Source: Ascarosepion bandense (lineage: Eukaryota > Mollusca > Cephalopoda > Sepiida > Sepiidae). From it: 64,000 nt of DNA. Shown here one piece after another: positions 1-9,894 of this stretch; position 1 is the stretch's first letter; each line of letters starts with the position of its first letter. The translations under genes and the position numbers were made by a program. The DNA lies in the NCBI GenBank assembly GCA_037127315.1, contig JBBBDQ010001122.1:6031001-6095000 (forward strand), read 5' to 3'. The notes beneath the pieces were generated by a model, which saw nothing but the letters and a program-made list of their open reading frames with translations, had not been told where the DNA came from and did no database searches.

Positions 1-360
1 ATGTGATTGAATTAGCTATTTATGCACGTTTTCAGTGGTGGTTAGTCAGTCAGAGAGCTATCTGGACAGTAAACAGACAACACAGACAACAACAACAACA
101 GCTAGACACTTCATCGGACTCTTCAAGAAATAAAGCATGATAAGTAAAGTTTTTTCTTATTATTCATTTCTCCTGTTTTTTACAACACAATCACATTTCA
201 CAAAACAAACCGAGTCTACTATCAACATACACACATGTATATATCCATGTAACTATCAACATACACACATCTATACACCCATGTAATTGACTCTTCACAG
301 CAAGAGGCAAAAGGAAAAACAATTTTAACAACTATAACAAATAAGATACTGAAAAATAAC
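1..360. other. Unassigned repeat-like upstream sequence
   Basis: No gene is visible. The stretch has a short CAA-repeat run near 85-103 and a duplicated tract around 215-290 (ACATACACACA with CCATGTAA). The first 200 bases could be the end of a long terminal repeat, because a gypsy relic follows, but I see no clear boundaries or target duplication. Confidence 0.3.
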
Positions 361-385
361 AATTTGTTTATTTTATAAATTGGAT

Positions 386-439
386 GTCTAACCATACTGA
401 TGAGCTGTGATACAGCAAAACAGATCTGTCTGCAGATGA
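386..439 (+). ncRNA. Hammerhead ribozyme motif, copy 1 (degenerate)
   Basis: CTGATGA at 397-403 is followed by stem II GCTGT-GAT-ACAGC (404-416). The next tetranucleotide is AAAA instead of GAAA, so catalytic G12 is lost. Stem III and the cleavage triplet GTC (428-430) are present. The stem I strand after cleavage (TGCAG) pairs poorly with CCATA upstream. Confidence 0.7.
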
Positions 440-676
440 TGATTTATGCTCTCACACCCTGGAAGAATGGTAGACTTTGAAAAAACAGTAGCTGCTCTAG
501 CATCTATGCATCGTTCATTCAGTAATGAATTAGAATACTCTAACTACTGGCATATGAATACATGGTATATCACATGCTAAAAGTCTGCCTCCTTCTACTG
601 AGCACCCATAACTCAGAGGTAGAATCACCAACTGACACCAATTTAATTGGGTTTCAATCCTGGGTAAAAGCAATCG

Positions 677-734
677 GATGTGTAACCATACCGATGAGCT
701 GTGATACACCAAAACAGATCTCTCTGTGAATGAC
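677..734 (+). ncRNA. Hammerhead ribozyme motif, copy 2 (degenerate)
   Basis: CCGATGA at 691-697 replaces CTGATGA (U4 to C). Stem II is GCTGT-GAT-ACACC, and G12 is again A. The stem I strands CCATA (before the core) and TGTGA (after stem III) still pair at four positions. The (TA)n tail starts directly after GAATGAC. Confidence 0.65.
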
Positions 735-831
735 TATATATATATATATATATATTCCTTGTTAAAGCTAACACAATAAAGCAAGTACTAAGAACTATAT
801 TCTCAAGGATTGAAGTACCCCAGACAATAGT

Positions 832-1322
832 CACCAACAATACCCTCGAATTTTGCAATTAGAACTTATGTGCATGATTAAAACAAATTGGATGCATCCC
901 ATACAAGACACCACCATATCAGCCACAATCTAATGGCATTGCAGAAAGAATGGTAAAATCGGTGAAAATGGGATTGAAAGCATTCTCCCCACTTAATGAA
1001 AATATAGAAACATATTTACCAAAAATGTTTCTCAGTTACAGATACATTCCACATGCGGGAAGAAAACCGAGCCTTTGGCATTAATGAGAAAACAGAGACC
1101 CTATAGCTATGGATTTTGCAATAAAAGAAAAGGTATGGTATAGAAAGAATAAAGAGGCAAATCCAGAAGAAGCAAATATCCTGATACAAAAAGGACACAA
1201 CACAGCTATACTTGAGAAAAAAGGACAGCATATACTGGCGCATGCAGATCAGTTCGGAAGCAGAAACAAGCTGAAGGATGTGGAAATGGAAAGTCAGGAA
1301 CAAGAAGAGACAGAAAGTTAAA
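832..1322 (+). pseudogene. Ty3/gypsy integrase C-terminal relic
   Basis: The frame starting at about 910 reads PPYQPQSNGIAERMVKSVK, which is the end of a retroviral-type integrase core (Y-x-P-Q-S-N-G-x-A-E-R, with the catalytic E). It is followed by a segment like F-L-S-Y-R-x-x-P-H-A-x-x-x-x-P-S. A one-base shift near 1078 moves the frame to the open stretch at 1109-1321, which has VWYRKN and a basic tail typical of the end of gypsy Pol. The family is recognised from motifs; the shift and missing upstream domains make it a dead fragment. Confidence 0.75.
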
Positions 1323-1517
1323 AAAGTAGAACAGAGCAGGAAATGGAAGAAAGTGCAAATGAAAAAACAGACAAATATGAAGAAGAAAATGAAGAGAGAC
1401 CAAGATCACCATTAAAGAGAAAACAAGAAAGACAATAGTAAGGACAATGCAATATGTAAATAATCAGGAGTAGTAAAAGAAAAAAACAAGGGCATATGAC
1501 CTCTTTGATTCAGGGAA

Positions 1518-1690
1518 GTGTAGTAGTATTGTATACAAATTAATAGACAAGTATAAATAGAGAATAACTGGAGAATTAAGGAGGAAAAACCCTGTTATTA
1601 CAGAGGACACAAAGAGCTGTGCTTCAACTACAAATATGCACAAAGAAATGGGAAACATGACAGTTGTATTTGTGGACAAGATACTCAGCA
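1518..1690 (+). mobile_element. Short LTR-like segment and gag leader of the same gypsy family
   Basis: After a purine-rich stretch, a TG...CA segment of about 80 bp starts TGTAGTAGTATTG, contains GTATAAATAGAG (TATA-like) and ends at TTACA near 1603. The downstream GAGGACAC...AGCTGTGC...ACAAAGAAATG matches the minus-strand sequence at 51,620-51,790, where it runs into a gag coding relic. The two loci therefore share terminal repeat and leader. The exact LTR ends are inferred. Confidence 0.5.
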
Positions 1691-2414
1691 TTAAATTTTC
1701 CTTTCTGTTGTAGGTTCTTGTTGAGAAACCACACAAAATAATAAATAACAAAAACAGATATGGAGATAGAAAATGGAAGTTATAATGAACAAAAATATGA
1801 AAACTGGAACACACGTTAGTCAATTCAGGAATACTGTTAGTAGAAATTAAGTCTTGTGGTGAAGAAGTATGTCTGGGTAATGAGTCTATATCTAAAACGA
1901 CTCCAACTTAATATGCACCAACTTACTGACCAACTAAGTGGCTGTACAACTACTCAACTCTCTCTGACAATCACTACCATTCTCTGTATAGGCAGGATTA
2001 TATGAACACATCAGGCAAGTTCATTCTTATGTGTAAAAAGGGGTGCTCCCCAACACTTTCTAATTTGAGTATTCTGACCCCACAAGCATTCAAGTTGGAG
2101 GATGTCAAATGTTGTCTAACCTGGAGAGGAACCAGATTTGTAAGGTCTAATTGCTCAAGACATACTACATAGAAATGAAGTTTCAACCTAGGCTTTCAAT
2201 TTTCAACTGACTTTCAACCCAGATATTAGCACACAAAACACATGGAAGTTGGTCAGGTGATCAGCTACACAGTAACTTTATGTAAACAAAATTTTATTCC
2301 CCAGGGGGGAATGGGAGAAAAAAAGAACATCATCTCTCTCATCCAAACTTGATATATTTAGGAAAGATATTAAAGTAATCAAGAACCTGTATTAGCAACA
2401 AACTGCCTGTATAC
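1691..2414. other. Unassigned upstream sequence
   Basis: No coding sequence or clear element is recognised. The similarity to the gypsy leader ends near 1690. Confidence 0.4.
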
Positions 2415-3335
2415 GAACAGGAAAGGAGTTCAGCAGATAGAAAGGTGTGTAAAACAAGGATGTGTCTTCTCACCAAATCTTTTCAACCTATACAACAAAA
2501 CAATTTTTAGAGTGCTAGAAGTCCTGCCAGAATTTCTTATTGGTGGCTGCAATCTGAACAATATCAAATATGCAGATGATATAAGTGCTGATCTCAGACA
2601 TGGAAAGTAAACTACAATACCTTCTACAGGAAGTAGTAACAGAAAGTGGAAAGGACTACATATAAACTACAAGAAAACTTAATGCATGGTAATCAGTAAA
2701 AAGAGTAACGAAAAATACCAAATCCAAGTAGGGGATACTAAAATCAAGCAGGTGCAGAAATTTAAATATGTGGGATGTGTCTTGACAAAGGACGGAAAGT
2801 GTGACACTGAGGTCTGAAGGCATATTGGTATGGCCAAGGATGCATTCCATAAGCTGAATAAAGAGACAGGGAGATTTCACTGGAAACAAAAAAGAATGCT
2901 GGACTGTTATGTGATGTCTGCCCTTCAATATGACAGCAAATGCTAGATAATCTCATCAAAGATGATGGAAAAACTTGAAGCAACCAAAATGTGGTTCTAC
3001 AGAAGGATGCTGAGGATACCATGGGTATAATATGTGAGCCACAATAAGGTTTTGGAGAGAATGGACATGAAGAGGAAACTGATACTTAATGTCAGGAAAA
3101 GATAGCTGAAGTTTCTGGGATATGTAGTGAGGAAGTGGAGCTTGGAGAATATGATGCTCATGGTACAGAATAGAGGGTAAAAGAGACAAGGGAAAGCAGT
3201 TTGTGACATACTTGAGGGACTTGAGTAGATGGATGGCGAAGCAGGGTTTGAGCAGGAAAACAGGAGAAGGGTGTTAAGAGCTACAAGGGATAGAGAAATG
3301 TGGAGGGCCATGAAGAAGAAGAAGATATATAATTA
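2415..3335 (+). pseudogene. RTE-type LINE reverse-transcriptase relic
   Basis: Broken frames read GCVFSPNLFNLYNK and then NNIKYADDIS, the palm motifs of a non-LTR reverse transcriptase with the F/Y-A-D-D active site at about 2569-2580. Downstream fragments include KYVGCVLTKDGKCDTEV, MWFYRRMLRIPWV and LKFLGYVVRKWSLENM. These are hallmark C-terminal motifs of proteins usually annotated endonuclease-reverse transcriptase (RTE clade). Several stops and frameshifts interrupt it. The endonuclease and 5' part are absent. Confidence 0.8.
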
Positions 3336-3499
3336 GGAAGTATTTATATTCCCACTAGTGTTTCATTTTTTTGTTCGTATATGCTTTTGGTTTTTGTCCC
3401 ATTTGGAGTTAGAATGTTCTTGTTTCACTGTCCATATCCAGATATTTCTCATCTTGTTTCCACAGACTTATATGAACTCATAATTACTATCACTATTGT

Positions 3500-3696
3500 A
3501 AGGAGCATTGGCTATACTTATGAAATGGCCTTGTATCAAACGTAACTGAGCCCACCACATCTGAAAAGATCAAAAGGTTGAACAAAAGATAAAATGTCTT
3601 GTTTGCATTAATAAGTGTAAATTCATTTAGCACAAAGAATGACATCAATTTTTGTTGTTTTGAAATAACATTTATGTTTGAAAGTTTTTTTCTTTT
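3500..3696. repeat. Dispersed repeat sharing GGCCTTGT...AAAC start
   Basis: The text from about 3524 (GGCCTTGTATCAAACGTAAC ... CAAAAGGTTGAA ... AAGTGTAAATT) matches a stretch at 9900-10025 and, more loosely, those at 10,705 and (inverted) 14,850. It is probably part of an LTR-like family. Boundaries are unclear. Confidence 0.5.
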
Positions 3697-4041
3697 AATC
3701 ATATCACTCCAAGCAAGGTGGTAACACCACTGATGTGCAGGGGACTACTTAAGAGTAAAAAGATTGGAAAAGAGAAAACCGGAAACCACATCTTAAACAG
3801 GGAACAAGGGATGAGCCTCTACACCTGTTCAATGGATGTGGGTGGAGTGTGAACCGGGCGATAGTTTAGTTTATCTATTCCAATTAAAAAAAAAACAGAA
3901 AAAAAAAAGAGTAAAAAAGATTGGAAAAGAGAAAGCCGGAAACCACACCCTAAACAGGGAACAAGGGATGAGCCTCTTCACTTGTTCAATAGACGTGGGT
4001 GGTGTGTGAACCGGGCGATAGTTTAGTCTATCTACTCCAAT
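3697..4041 (-). mobile_element. LINE-tailed SINE, two adjacent copies
   Basis: Two near-identical segments (3697-3892 and 3910-4041) read, on the minus strand, from AATTGG...AAACTATCGCCCGGTTCACAC through CACCTGTTC and CCTGTTTA to CCCCTGCACATCAGTGG. The first also has the tail ...TTGG-GTGATATGATT plus A-rich end. The same tail ends LINE copies at 49.6 and 16.2 kb, so the SINE appears to borrow the LINE 3' end. Confidence 0.7.
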
Positions 4042-4640
4042 TTTCCTTGCTTCTAATGTTTCTTTTATGTTTTATCCCTAAAATTTCTTTTTCTTTCTTC
4101 CAGCGTTCGCAGGATTTGGGGAATGCTGGGTGGTTTTCTTGGCAGTTTATACATTTAATTTCTTCATGGCATTCTTCCTCGTCATGATCTGCATCTTTTG
4201 AGCCATGCTTTGCACATGTACGTAACTCTCAGCATACGTCTCTATGATGCCCAAATTTTTGACATTTAAAGCATCTTAGGGGGGCTGGAATGTATACTTC
4301 CACAGGTTCTATGTTGCAACCGATTTTGATTTTTTGAGGAGTTTTGGGTATATTAAAAGTAAAGATATATGTATTTGTTGGTATTTTTTCAGTTTTTTTC
4401 CTTATGAAAATTCTTTTGTATTCAATGACTCCTTGATTGCGCATTCTTCATAAAGTTTTTTCTTTTGAATATGTGTTTAAGAGTTCAGTTTTCTTTAAGT
4501 CGGATGAAATGGATTTGTGAATAAAAGACAAATCTGATGCTGCTGATGTGCATACAATTGTAGTAGCTAAAGGTTCATCCCATTTCCGTTTCTATTCACA
4601 CTTGGGACGAACAAACATGTTCTTCATCATGCTCTTCATA
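4042..4640 (-). pseudogene. LINE ORF1 (gag-like, zinc-knuckle) relic
   Basis: On the minus strand a frame interrupted by two stops runs leftwards from about 4610. It reads NTYIFTFNIPKTPQKIKIG, then a CCHC knuckle CFKCQKFGHHRDVC (C-x2-C-x4-H-x4-C). A second Cys/His cluster CINCQENHPAFPKSC and a basic tail (KKEKEILGIKHKRN) follow. This is the layout of the first ORF of Jockey/I-type LINEs, which packages the element RNA. Stop codons near 4443 and 4228 break it. Confidence 0.8.
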
Positions 4641-4809
4641 ATGACCAAATGTTGTCCAAATACTTAAATTAAAACTGAAGAAAAATTTAAACTTTGAACT
4701 AATTTTGATTTGGAGGTACAACAAATGATTCAATAACTAGAAAAAATACTGTATAAAATTAAACAGGCAGACCTTTTTGGTTGAAAATGTATTTCGTACA
4801 CATACATAT

Positions 4810-4810
<1 letters not shown>

Positions 4811-4860
<50 letters not shown>
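4811..4860. repeat. (CA)n microsatellite
   Basis: About 25 CA units directly abut the A/T-rich end of the minus-strand LINE-tailed SINE fragment that follows. Confidence 0.95.
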
Positions 4861-4861
<1 letters not shown>

Positions 4862-4970
4862 TTTTTTTTAATCATATCACCCTGAGCAAGGCGATAATGC
4901 CACTGATGTGCAGGGGGCTATGTAAGAGTGACAAGATTGGAAAAGAAAAAACTGGAAACCACATATACCT
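4861..4970 (-). mobile_element. LINE-tailed SINE fragment
   Basis: The 3' end of the element: TTTTAATCATATCACC, GAGCAAGGCGATAATGCCAC and GCAGGGGGCTA match the copies at 3.7 and 36.4 kb. A pyrimidine-rich TTTC tract follows at 4980-5075. Confidence 0.7.
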
Positions 4971-5075
4971 TAACATACCTTTTTCCTTTCTCTTTCCTTC
5001 TTTCCCTTCCCCCATTCTTTCTTTCTTTCCTTCTTTCTTTCACTTTCTATTCACTACACTTTTCCTTTTCTTTAT

Positions 5076-6164
5076 AAAGCTGATTTCCGTATTCTTTACC
5101 ACACACACTCAAGTAAATGTTTCAATTTTTCTATAATATTAAAGATCGCTGAAGAAGTGAATTCAATTCACAGAAATGATCATTTGATTACAAATTTTGA
5201 ATCTTTTTATATGTAAAAAAATACATATTGGCTCTGTTAATAAATAATTTTATTTACATTGAGCCCTCTTGGTTAAATCATTTTTAATATTTAATTTTAA
5301 ACAATATTAATAGAATATCTTTTGGGATTTTACCATCAAGCCGCTTCCTTTTGAATTTATTTATATATATATATAGTAGCAGTAAAAAGAGTAAAAGAAT
5401 TTCTTCATTTTATGTCCTGCTGGGGTTGAATAAAGCAGGTTCTTATGATCTGTAGAAATGGGTATTTCCCAAATGTAAAATATTAAATTTACATATGAAA
5501 TATATGTATGTATGTACGTATGGATGTATGTATGTATGCATAACACACACACACACACACACAGAGGATGTGATGGATAAATTGTCTAAATCACAAAAAA
5601 TTAAAATACTACTGATGTCTCATTTTAACAGATATATTTGTTATAATTACGCAAAAATATCTTGAAATACTCAACAGCAAATTTATTCAATAAAATTGTC
5701 ATTAGTTTCAGCTCTAGCCCCCAGGCAACTTCAAAGCAACTCTTTTTGTTGGTAAATTCTGCCATAATCCCTGCTTTCATTTCATCATTGGTATTACAAG
5801 GAGTTTTGTTGGTCACCTGCATATATAATAATCAAGGGGGTTGCAGTCAGAGGTGTTAGGTAATCAGATGTAAGGGGTGATGTGGTTGCAGAAATTCTCT
5901 GACAGTCATGACTGGGTTATCTTGCTTGTGTGGCTTGTTGTGGCTTGTTGCAGAGTCCTTTTGTTAAACATAGGGTCTTCCAGCAACTACCCTCTTGACC
6001 CAAGGCAGCACTACCTCCTCAAGACACTTGATGAAGCTCTGTTAGAAAATGAATGGAGGTATAACATTGCCATCGCTAGTGATCACTCCAAACACCTTTG
6101 TAATCACCATTAGACTCACTGAACTTTTTCTGAATCATCTGCACTAGCCTCAGCTAGAAACCCT
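5076..6164. other. Unassigned, with short microsatellites
   Basis: No gene recognised. It contains a TATG/TGTA-type tract at 5505-5540 and (CA)n at 5541-5562. Short open frames at 5662-6113 have no family features and end in repeat sequence. Confidence 0.4.
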
Positions 6165-6515
6165 GTCAGTCAGTTAAGTGCCATACGTGAAACATGTTTG
6201 GGTGATCATGTCTCGAAAGAGACATGACTGACTGGGCAGAAGATTATCCCGCAGTAAGTTGCCATTGCTTTCTGCAGTAGACTAGTTGCCAGCTAAGGCT
6301 ATAGAACCCAATCTATCCTGTTATTTAACCCATTACTGGGAGGAAGAGACGGATTAATACCTTTCCTAAGGGTATTTGGGTGTAAGTGAATGCAAAGGAA
6401 TTCAACTGGAATTCAAACTCGTTCGAGTTCTCATTCCGAGCCGATATTCACTGCTCCAAACACTCTTAGATGTTCATATTGGAGATTCCGGCATGAATGC
6501 CAAGAAGTACAACAT
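6165..6515 (-). mobile_element. tRNA-derived SINE (family with GCCATACGTGA end)
   Basis: Read on the minus strand the element ends in ...CACGTATGGCACTTAACTGACTG and begins with a tRNA-like head (B-box form GAGTTYGAATTCC). It is homologous to the full-length copy at 59,905-60,212. Other copies are at 21.88, 48.89 and 20.19 kb. Confidence 0.75.
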
Positions 6516-6860
6516 GTCATTTCCAAATTCCGGTGGAGTGATTTGTGTCATGGTCTTCTTTTTCTCACAGACGGTGCCCAACTGACCCTACTATACTGAG
6601 CAGCTGACAAATTCAGAAACAAACTACATGCCATGATGGAAAATGAAAAGTATAAAATGGTAACAATTTACCCATTGAATCCTTTATATAAAATAATGCA
6701 TAATTACAGAATCCTGTGATGCCTGAAATGACATTGTTACATTATGTTTAACATGCAGAGCTGAAAGAGAGAAAAATAGAAAAAGAGCAGGAAGAAAGTA
6801 TAAAGAAACAAGAAAATTATGACAGGTGGAAATGACCATAACATTTAGCATTATATACAC

Positions 6861-7362
6861 AGTAGCAGTATAGCCCGGCGTTGCTCAGGTGTAATGAAAG
6901 CTTTAAAACTAATCCATGGTCCTGGAGCTCAGACACTTTGGACGTTGGCATGAAAGACTAAAAAGCAATAGTTGTTTCCAGTTAAAGCGAAACTGTAGAC
7001 TGAAAGAAAAATGAATGGATACAAGTCAAATTTTGATTTCCTGGTATAGATATCAAATTTTCTGCACTATTGTAAGAACTGCAACATTGAAACTTCTGAA
7101 TATCGTTTCTTATGTCTTTGTCTATGAGTATATCAAATTTGATTAAAATCGGACCACTCCTTCTATTACCCGATTTTTTCGATTATCGATTTTTGATATT
7201 TATCGGGGGTATCTCGACACAAAACCTAGCTAAGAACACTTGCAGACGCTTATAGTACAACTGTGTAAATTTTCAAGAAAATCGGTTCAGCCGTTTCAGA
7301 GTCTATAGGTAACGGACACACACACACACACACACAAAGTTCTATTTATAAATAGGTTTAGA
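6861..7362 (-). mobile_element. Non-autonomous Helitron, copy A
   Basis: On the minus strand the 5' end is TCTAAACCTATTTATAAATAG. The 3' end is GAGCAACGCCGGGCTATACTGC-TACT, a short GC hairpin followed by a CTAG-type terminus, here mutated to CTACT. Helitrons start with TC and end with a hairpin plus CTRR, inserting between A and T. It has no Rep/helicase coding. It lacks about 200 bp present in copy B. Confidence 0.8.
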
Positions 7363-8353
7363 TATACACGTGTACACACACACATACACACACACAAATT
7401 GTTAAAAAATTACTCTCAATAACTAATGCATAAATTAATTTTTTACTTAATATATTGTGGAATCCACCTTGCAAGTTTTAATTAAAAAGCAAATATGACA
7501 ATTTACCTTTTGCATAACATGTGAGTGAAGAAAAAAGTTCTTGCAACAAGTTTTTAATCACATGAAATGATATTAACAATTTTGTGTGATATGGACCCAT
7601 TATTGGACCATAAAATGAGTCAACACGGTGGTAGGTCAAGAACATGTATTACGTCAACAAGAGATACAGATACAAAGAGATACAAAGAAAAAGAGTAATA
7701 ATAGCTTGGCTACAAGTGACCGACAGACAGACAGACTAGGCTGAGCTGAACTGAAGTTGTACTGGAAACCAGTGTCTCTGTTGCCCCAGCTCAGCCCTCG
7801 AGAGTAATTAACCCTTGATTAATATAGGCAAAGAAGAGTCCATTATTAAATGGGTAACTTCCCACAACATTGTGCAAACTAAATGCCAAAATAAACAGAC
7901 AGTTAATTTTAAGAATAACCATCGCTGATTGATTAATTAATTGTAGGCACGTGAGAACACGTAGAACACATAATTGTGTGCAAATATTTGTGTTCTTCGT
8001 GTTCTCAGGTGCCTACAATTAATTAATCAGTCAGCGATGGTTAAAATTAGGCGTCTGATCATTCTGGCATTTAGTTTGCACAAATCTTTTAATATCATTA
8101 CGTGCAATTAAAAACTTGTCCCTGGAACTTTTTCTTCACTTACATGTTATGCAAAGGGTAAATTGTCATATCTGCTTTTTTATTAAGACTTGCCAAGTGG
8201 CTTCCACAATAAAAATAATAAAAATGAGAAAATCTACAATGAATTGCCGAAACCTCTTGACGAGTGGACAGAATGATTACAAAATTGTTTGTCTATGAAA
8301 CTCCAGAGTGAAGGTGCTGAATATAACATTAATCAGCTAAGTAAGAAATTTTA
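7363..8353. repeat. Centre of a large palindrome joining two Helitrons
   Basis: Inverted arms pair 7455-7585 with about 8085-8215, and 7876-7968 with about 7991-8080. The turn is near 7979, flanked by GTAGGCAC (7943) and GTGCCTAC (8016). The left arm is interrupted by a 283-bp solo LTR. The palindrome continues outward into Helitron copies A and B. Confidence 0.85.
7587..7869. mobile_element. Solo LTR, 283 bp
   Basis: The insert starts TGATATGG and ends CACAACA (TG...CA). It is flanked by a perfect 5-bp duplication TTGTG (7582-7586 and 7870-7874). The other palindrome arm is continuous across the equivalent site, which gives the empty-site sequence. A 5-bp duplication is typical of Ty3/gypsy, BEL or copia integration. 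Confidence 0.85.
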
Positions 8354-9055
8354 TCTAAACTTATTTATAAATGGAACTTTGTCTGTGTGTGTGTGTCCCT
8401 TACCTATAGACTCCGAAACGGCTGAACCGATTTTCTTGAAAATTTACACAGTTGTACTATAAGCATCTGCGAATGTTCTTAGCTAGGTTTTGTGTCGAGA
8501 TACCCCCGATAAATATCGAAAATCGATAATCGAAAAAATCAGGTAATAGAAGGAGTGGTCCGATTTTAATTTAATACACTCATAGACAAAGACATAAGAA
8601 CTGATATTCAGAAGTTTCAAGGTTGCAGTTCTTACAATAGTGGAGAAAATTGATAATATATATATAAAAGGTAATATGTTTGTGTGTGTGTCTGTTTATC
8701 TGCCTGTATGTCTGTATTTTTTCAGCTCTTTTATTTTAGTTTTTGCTTTGTGTTTGGCTCTAAGTTGGTATAATTGTAGTTTTAGTCTCAGCCATGATAC
8801 CATTTACTCAGAGGACTTATTTAGCTTTCAAAATTCAGTTTATGACGAAAAAAACTTATTTGATATCGATACCAGGAAATCAAAATTTGACTTACATCCA
8901 TTCATTTTTCTTTCAATCTACGGATTCGCTTTAACTGGAAACAACTATTGCTTTTTAGTGTTTCGTGCAAACGTACAAAGAGTCTGAGCTCCAGGACAAT
9001 GGATTAGTTTTAAAGCTTTCATTACATCCGAGCAACACCAGGCTATACTGCTAGT
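8354..9055 (+). mobile_element. Non-autonomous Helitron, copy B
   Basis: It starts TCTAAACTTATTTATAAATG after an A. It contains the CTATAGACTCCGAAACGGCT stretch common in this family. It ends CCGAGCAACACCAGGCTATA then CTGCTAGT before a T. No TSD is expected. The open frame at 8640-8987 is not a transposase. Confidence 0.85.
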
Positions 9056-9805
9056 TTGTAATACTCCTATAAATGTATATTTAAGTATTTATTCAAACAA
9101 GTTTGATTAAAAAGAAGCGACAAGTTCTAATTGTTATTGTATTTTTCCAATTTTCAAATAAGGTGTTGTGTAATGTACTTGAAAATGTGAATAAACTGTT
9201 CAAGGTTCATATTGAGTTATTGTTTTAAAATACTTTCTGCCATTTCAGTCATTTTTCAAAAACAGACACCACACATGGTTCATAAATGTATTGTTGTGTT
9301 GCTTCATTTTGGTATAATTAGAAGATAACACAAACTTTAATTAATGATGTTTATTTTTGGTATAAAGCTTTAGGTTTTTACATCAAGTTACAACCTTTAA
9401 ATTTTGTGTGGATACAGGAGCAGACTAGCTAAATTCTCTTCACTGTGGGATGCTAGTGGTAAATGAGCCTATCCCTTCTGGACTCTAGTGGTCAACTGAC
9501 TAGCGTCTTCCTCTTTTCAAATCTCCTACACAAAACTACTGTCCCTAACTTCTATTCTTACTCTTACTCCTACTCCTACCAAAAGAAACGGTTCCTTATT
9601 TTGCTGCCCAATTTTGAATTCTTGGCGTCAGTGTGTCTATCTTTTTCTATTTTTAGAATACTCACCATTTTATAAACCATAACAATATCATTACAAAATG
9701 ATTATGTAATGTAAAATGATGTACATAATAATTTTATAATGTATCAAATGTAGAATCATAATTCATTTATACAAAATGTTATTTACATCTGATTTGGGAC
9801 ACTTA
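9056..9805. other. Unassigned intergenic sequence
   Basis: AT-rich, with no recognised gene or element. A CTTACTCTTACTCCTACTCC tract lies at 9558-9578. Confidence 0.4.
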
Positions 9806-9890
9806 GATGTGGTGTAATGGTTACAAGGCTTTTCTATGTAGATCAATCAATTTACAACTGCTTATTGAGTTTGTAGGGTCCTCAGCTATG
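9806..9890 (+). mobile_element. tRNA-derived SINE head fragment
   Basis: GTGGTGTAATGGTTACAAGGCTTTTC resembles a tRNA A-box region and matches the start of the element at 47,180. Only the first part is present. Confidence 0.5.
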
Positions 9891-9894
9891 TTTG

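Larger units (their letters stand above)
361..757 (+). mobile_element. Hammerhead-ribozyme SINE/retrozyme-like element, tandem dimer
   Basis: Two hammerhead motifs lie 294 bp apart in the same orientation, with one element body between them. The body (about 565-680) has a tRNA-like pol III A box (CTCAGAGGTAGA, about 613-624) and B box (GGGTTTCAATCC, about 649-660). It is followed by the second hammerhead and a (TA)n tail at 737-755. Metazoan retrozymes and schistosome tRNA-like hammerhead elements share this kind of plan. Both ribozymes carry core mutations, so this copy should be dead. Confidence 0.75.

Noticed and set aside
8640..8987. 115-codon open frame as a gene
   Set aside because: It lies inside Helitron copy B and recurs, broken, in copies C and D without protein-like conservation.
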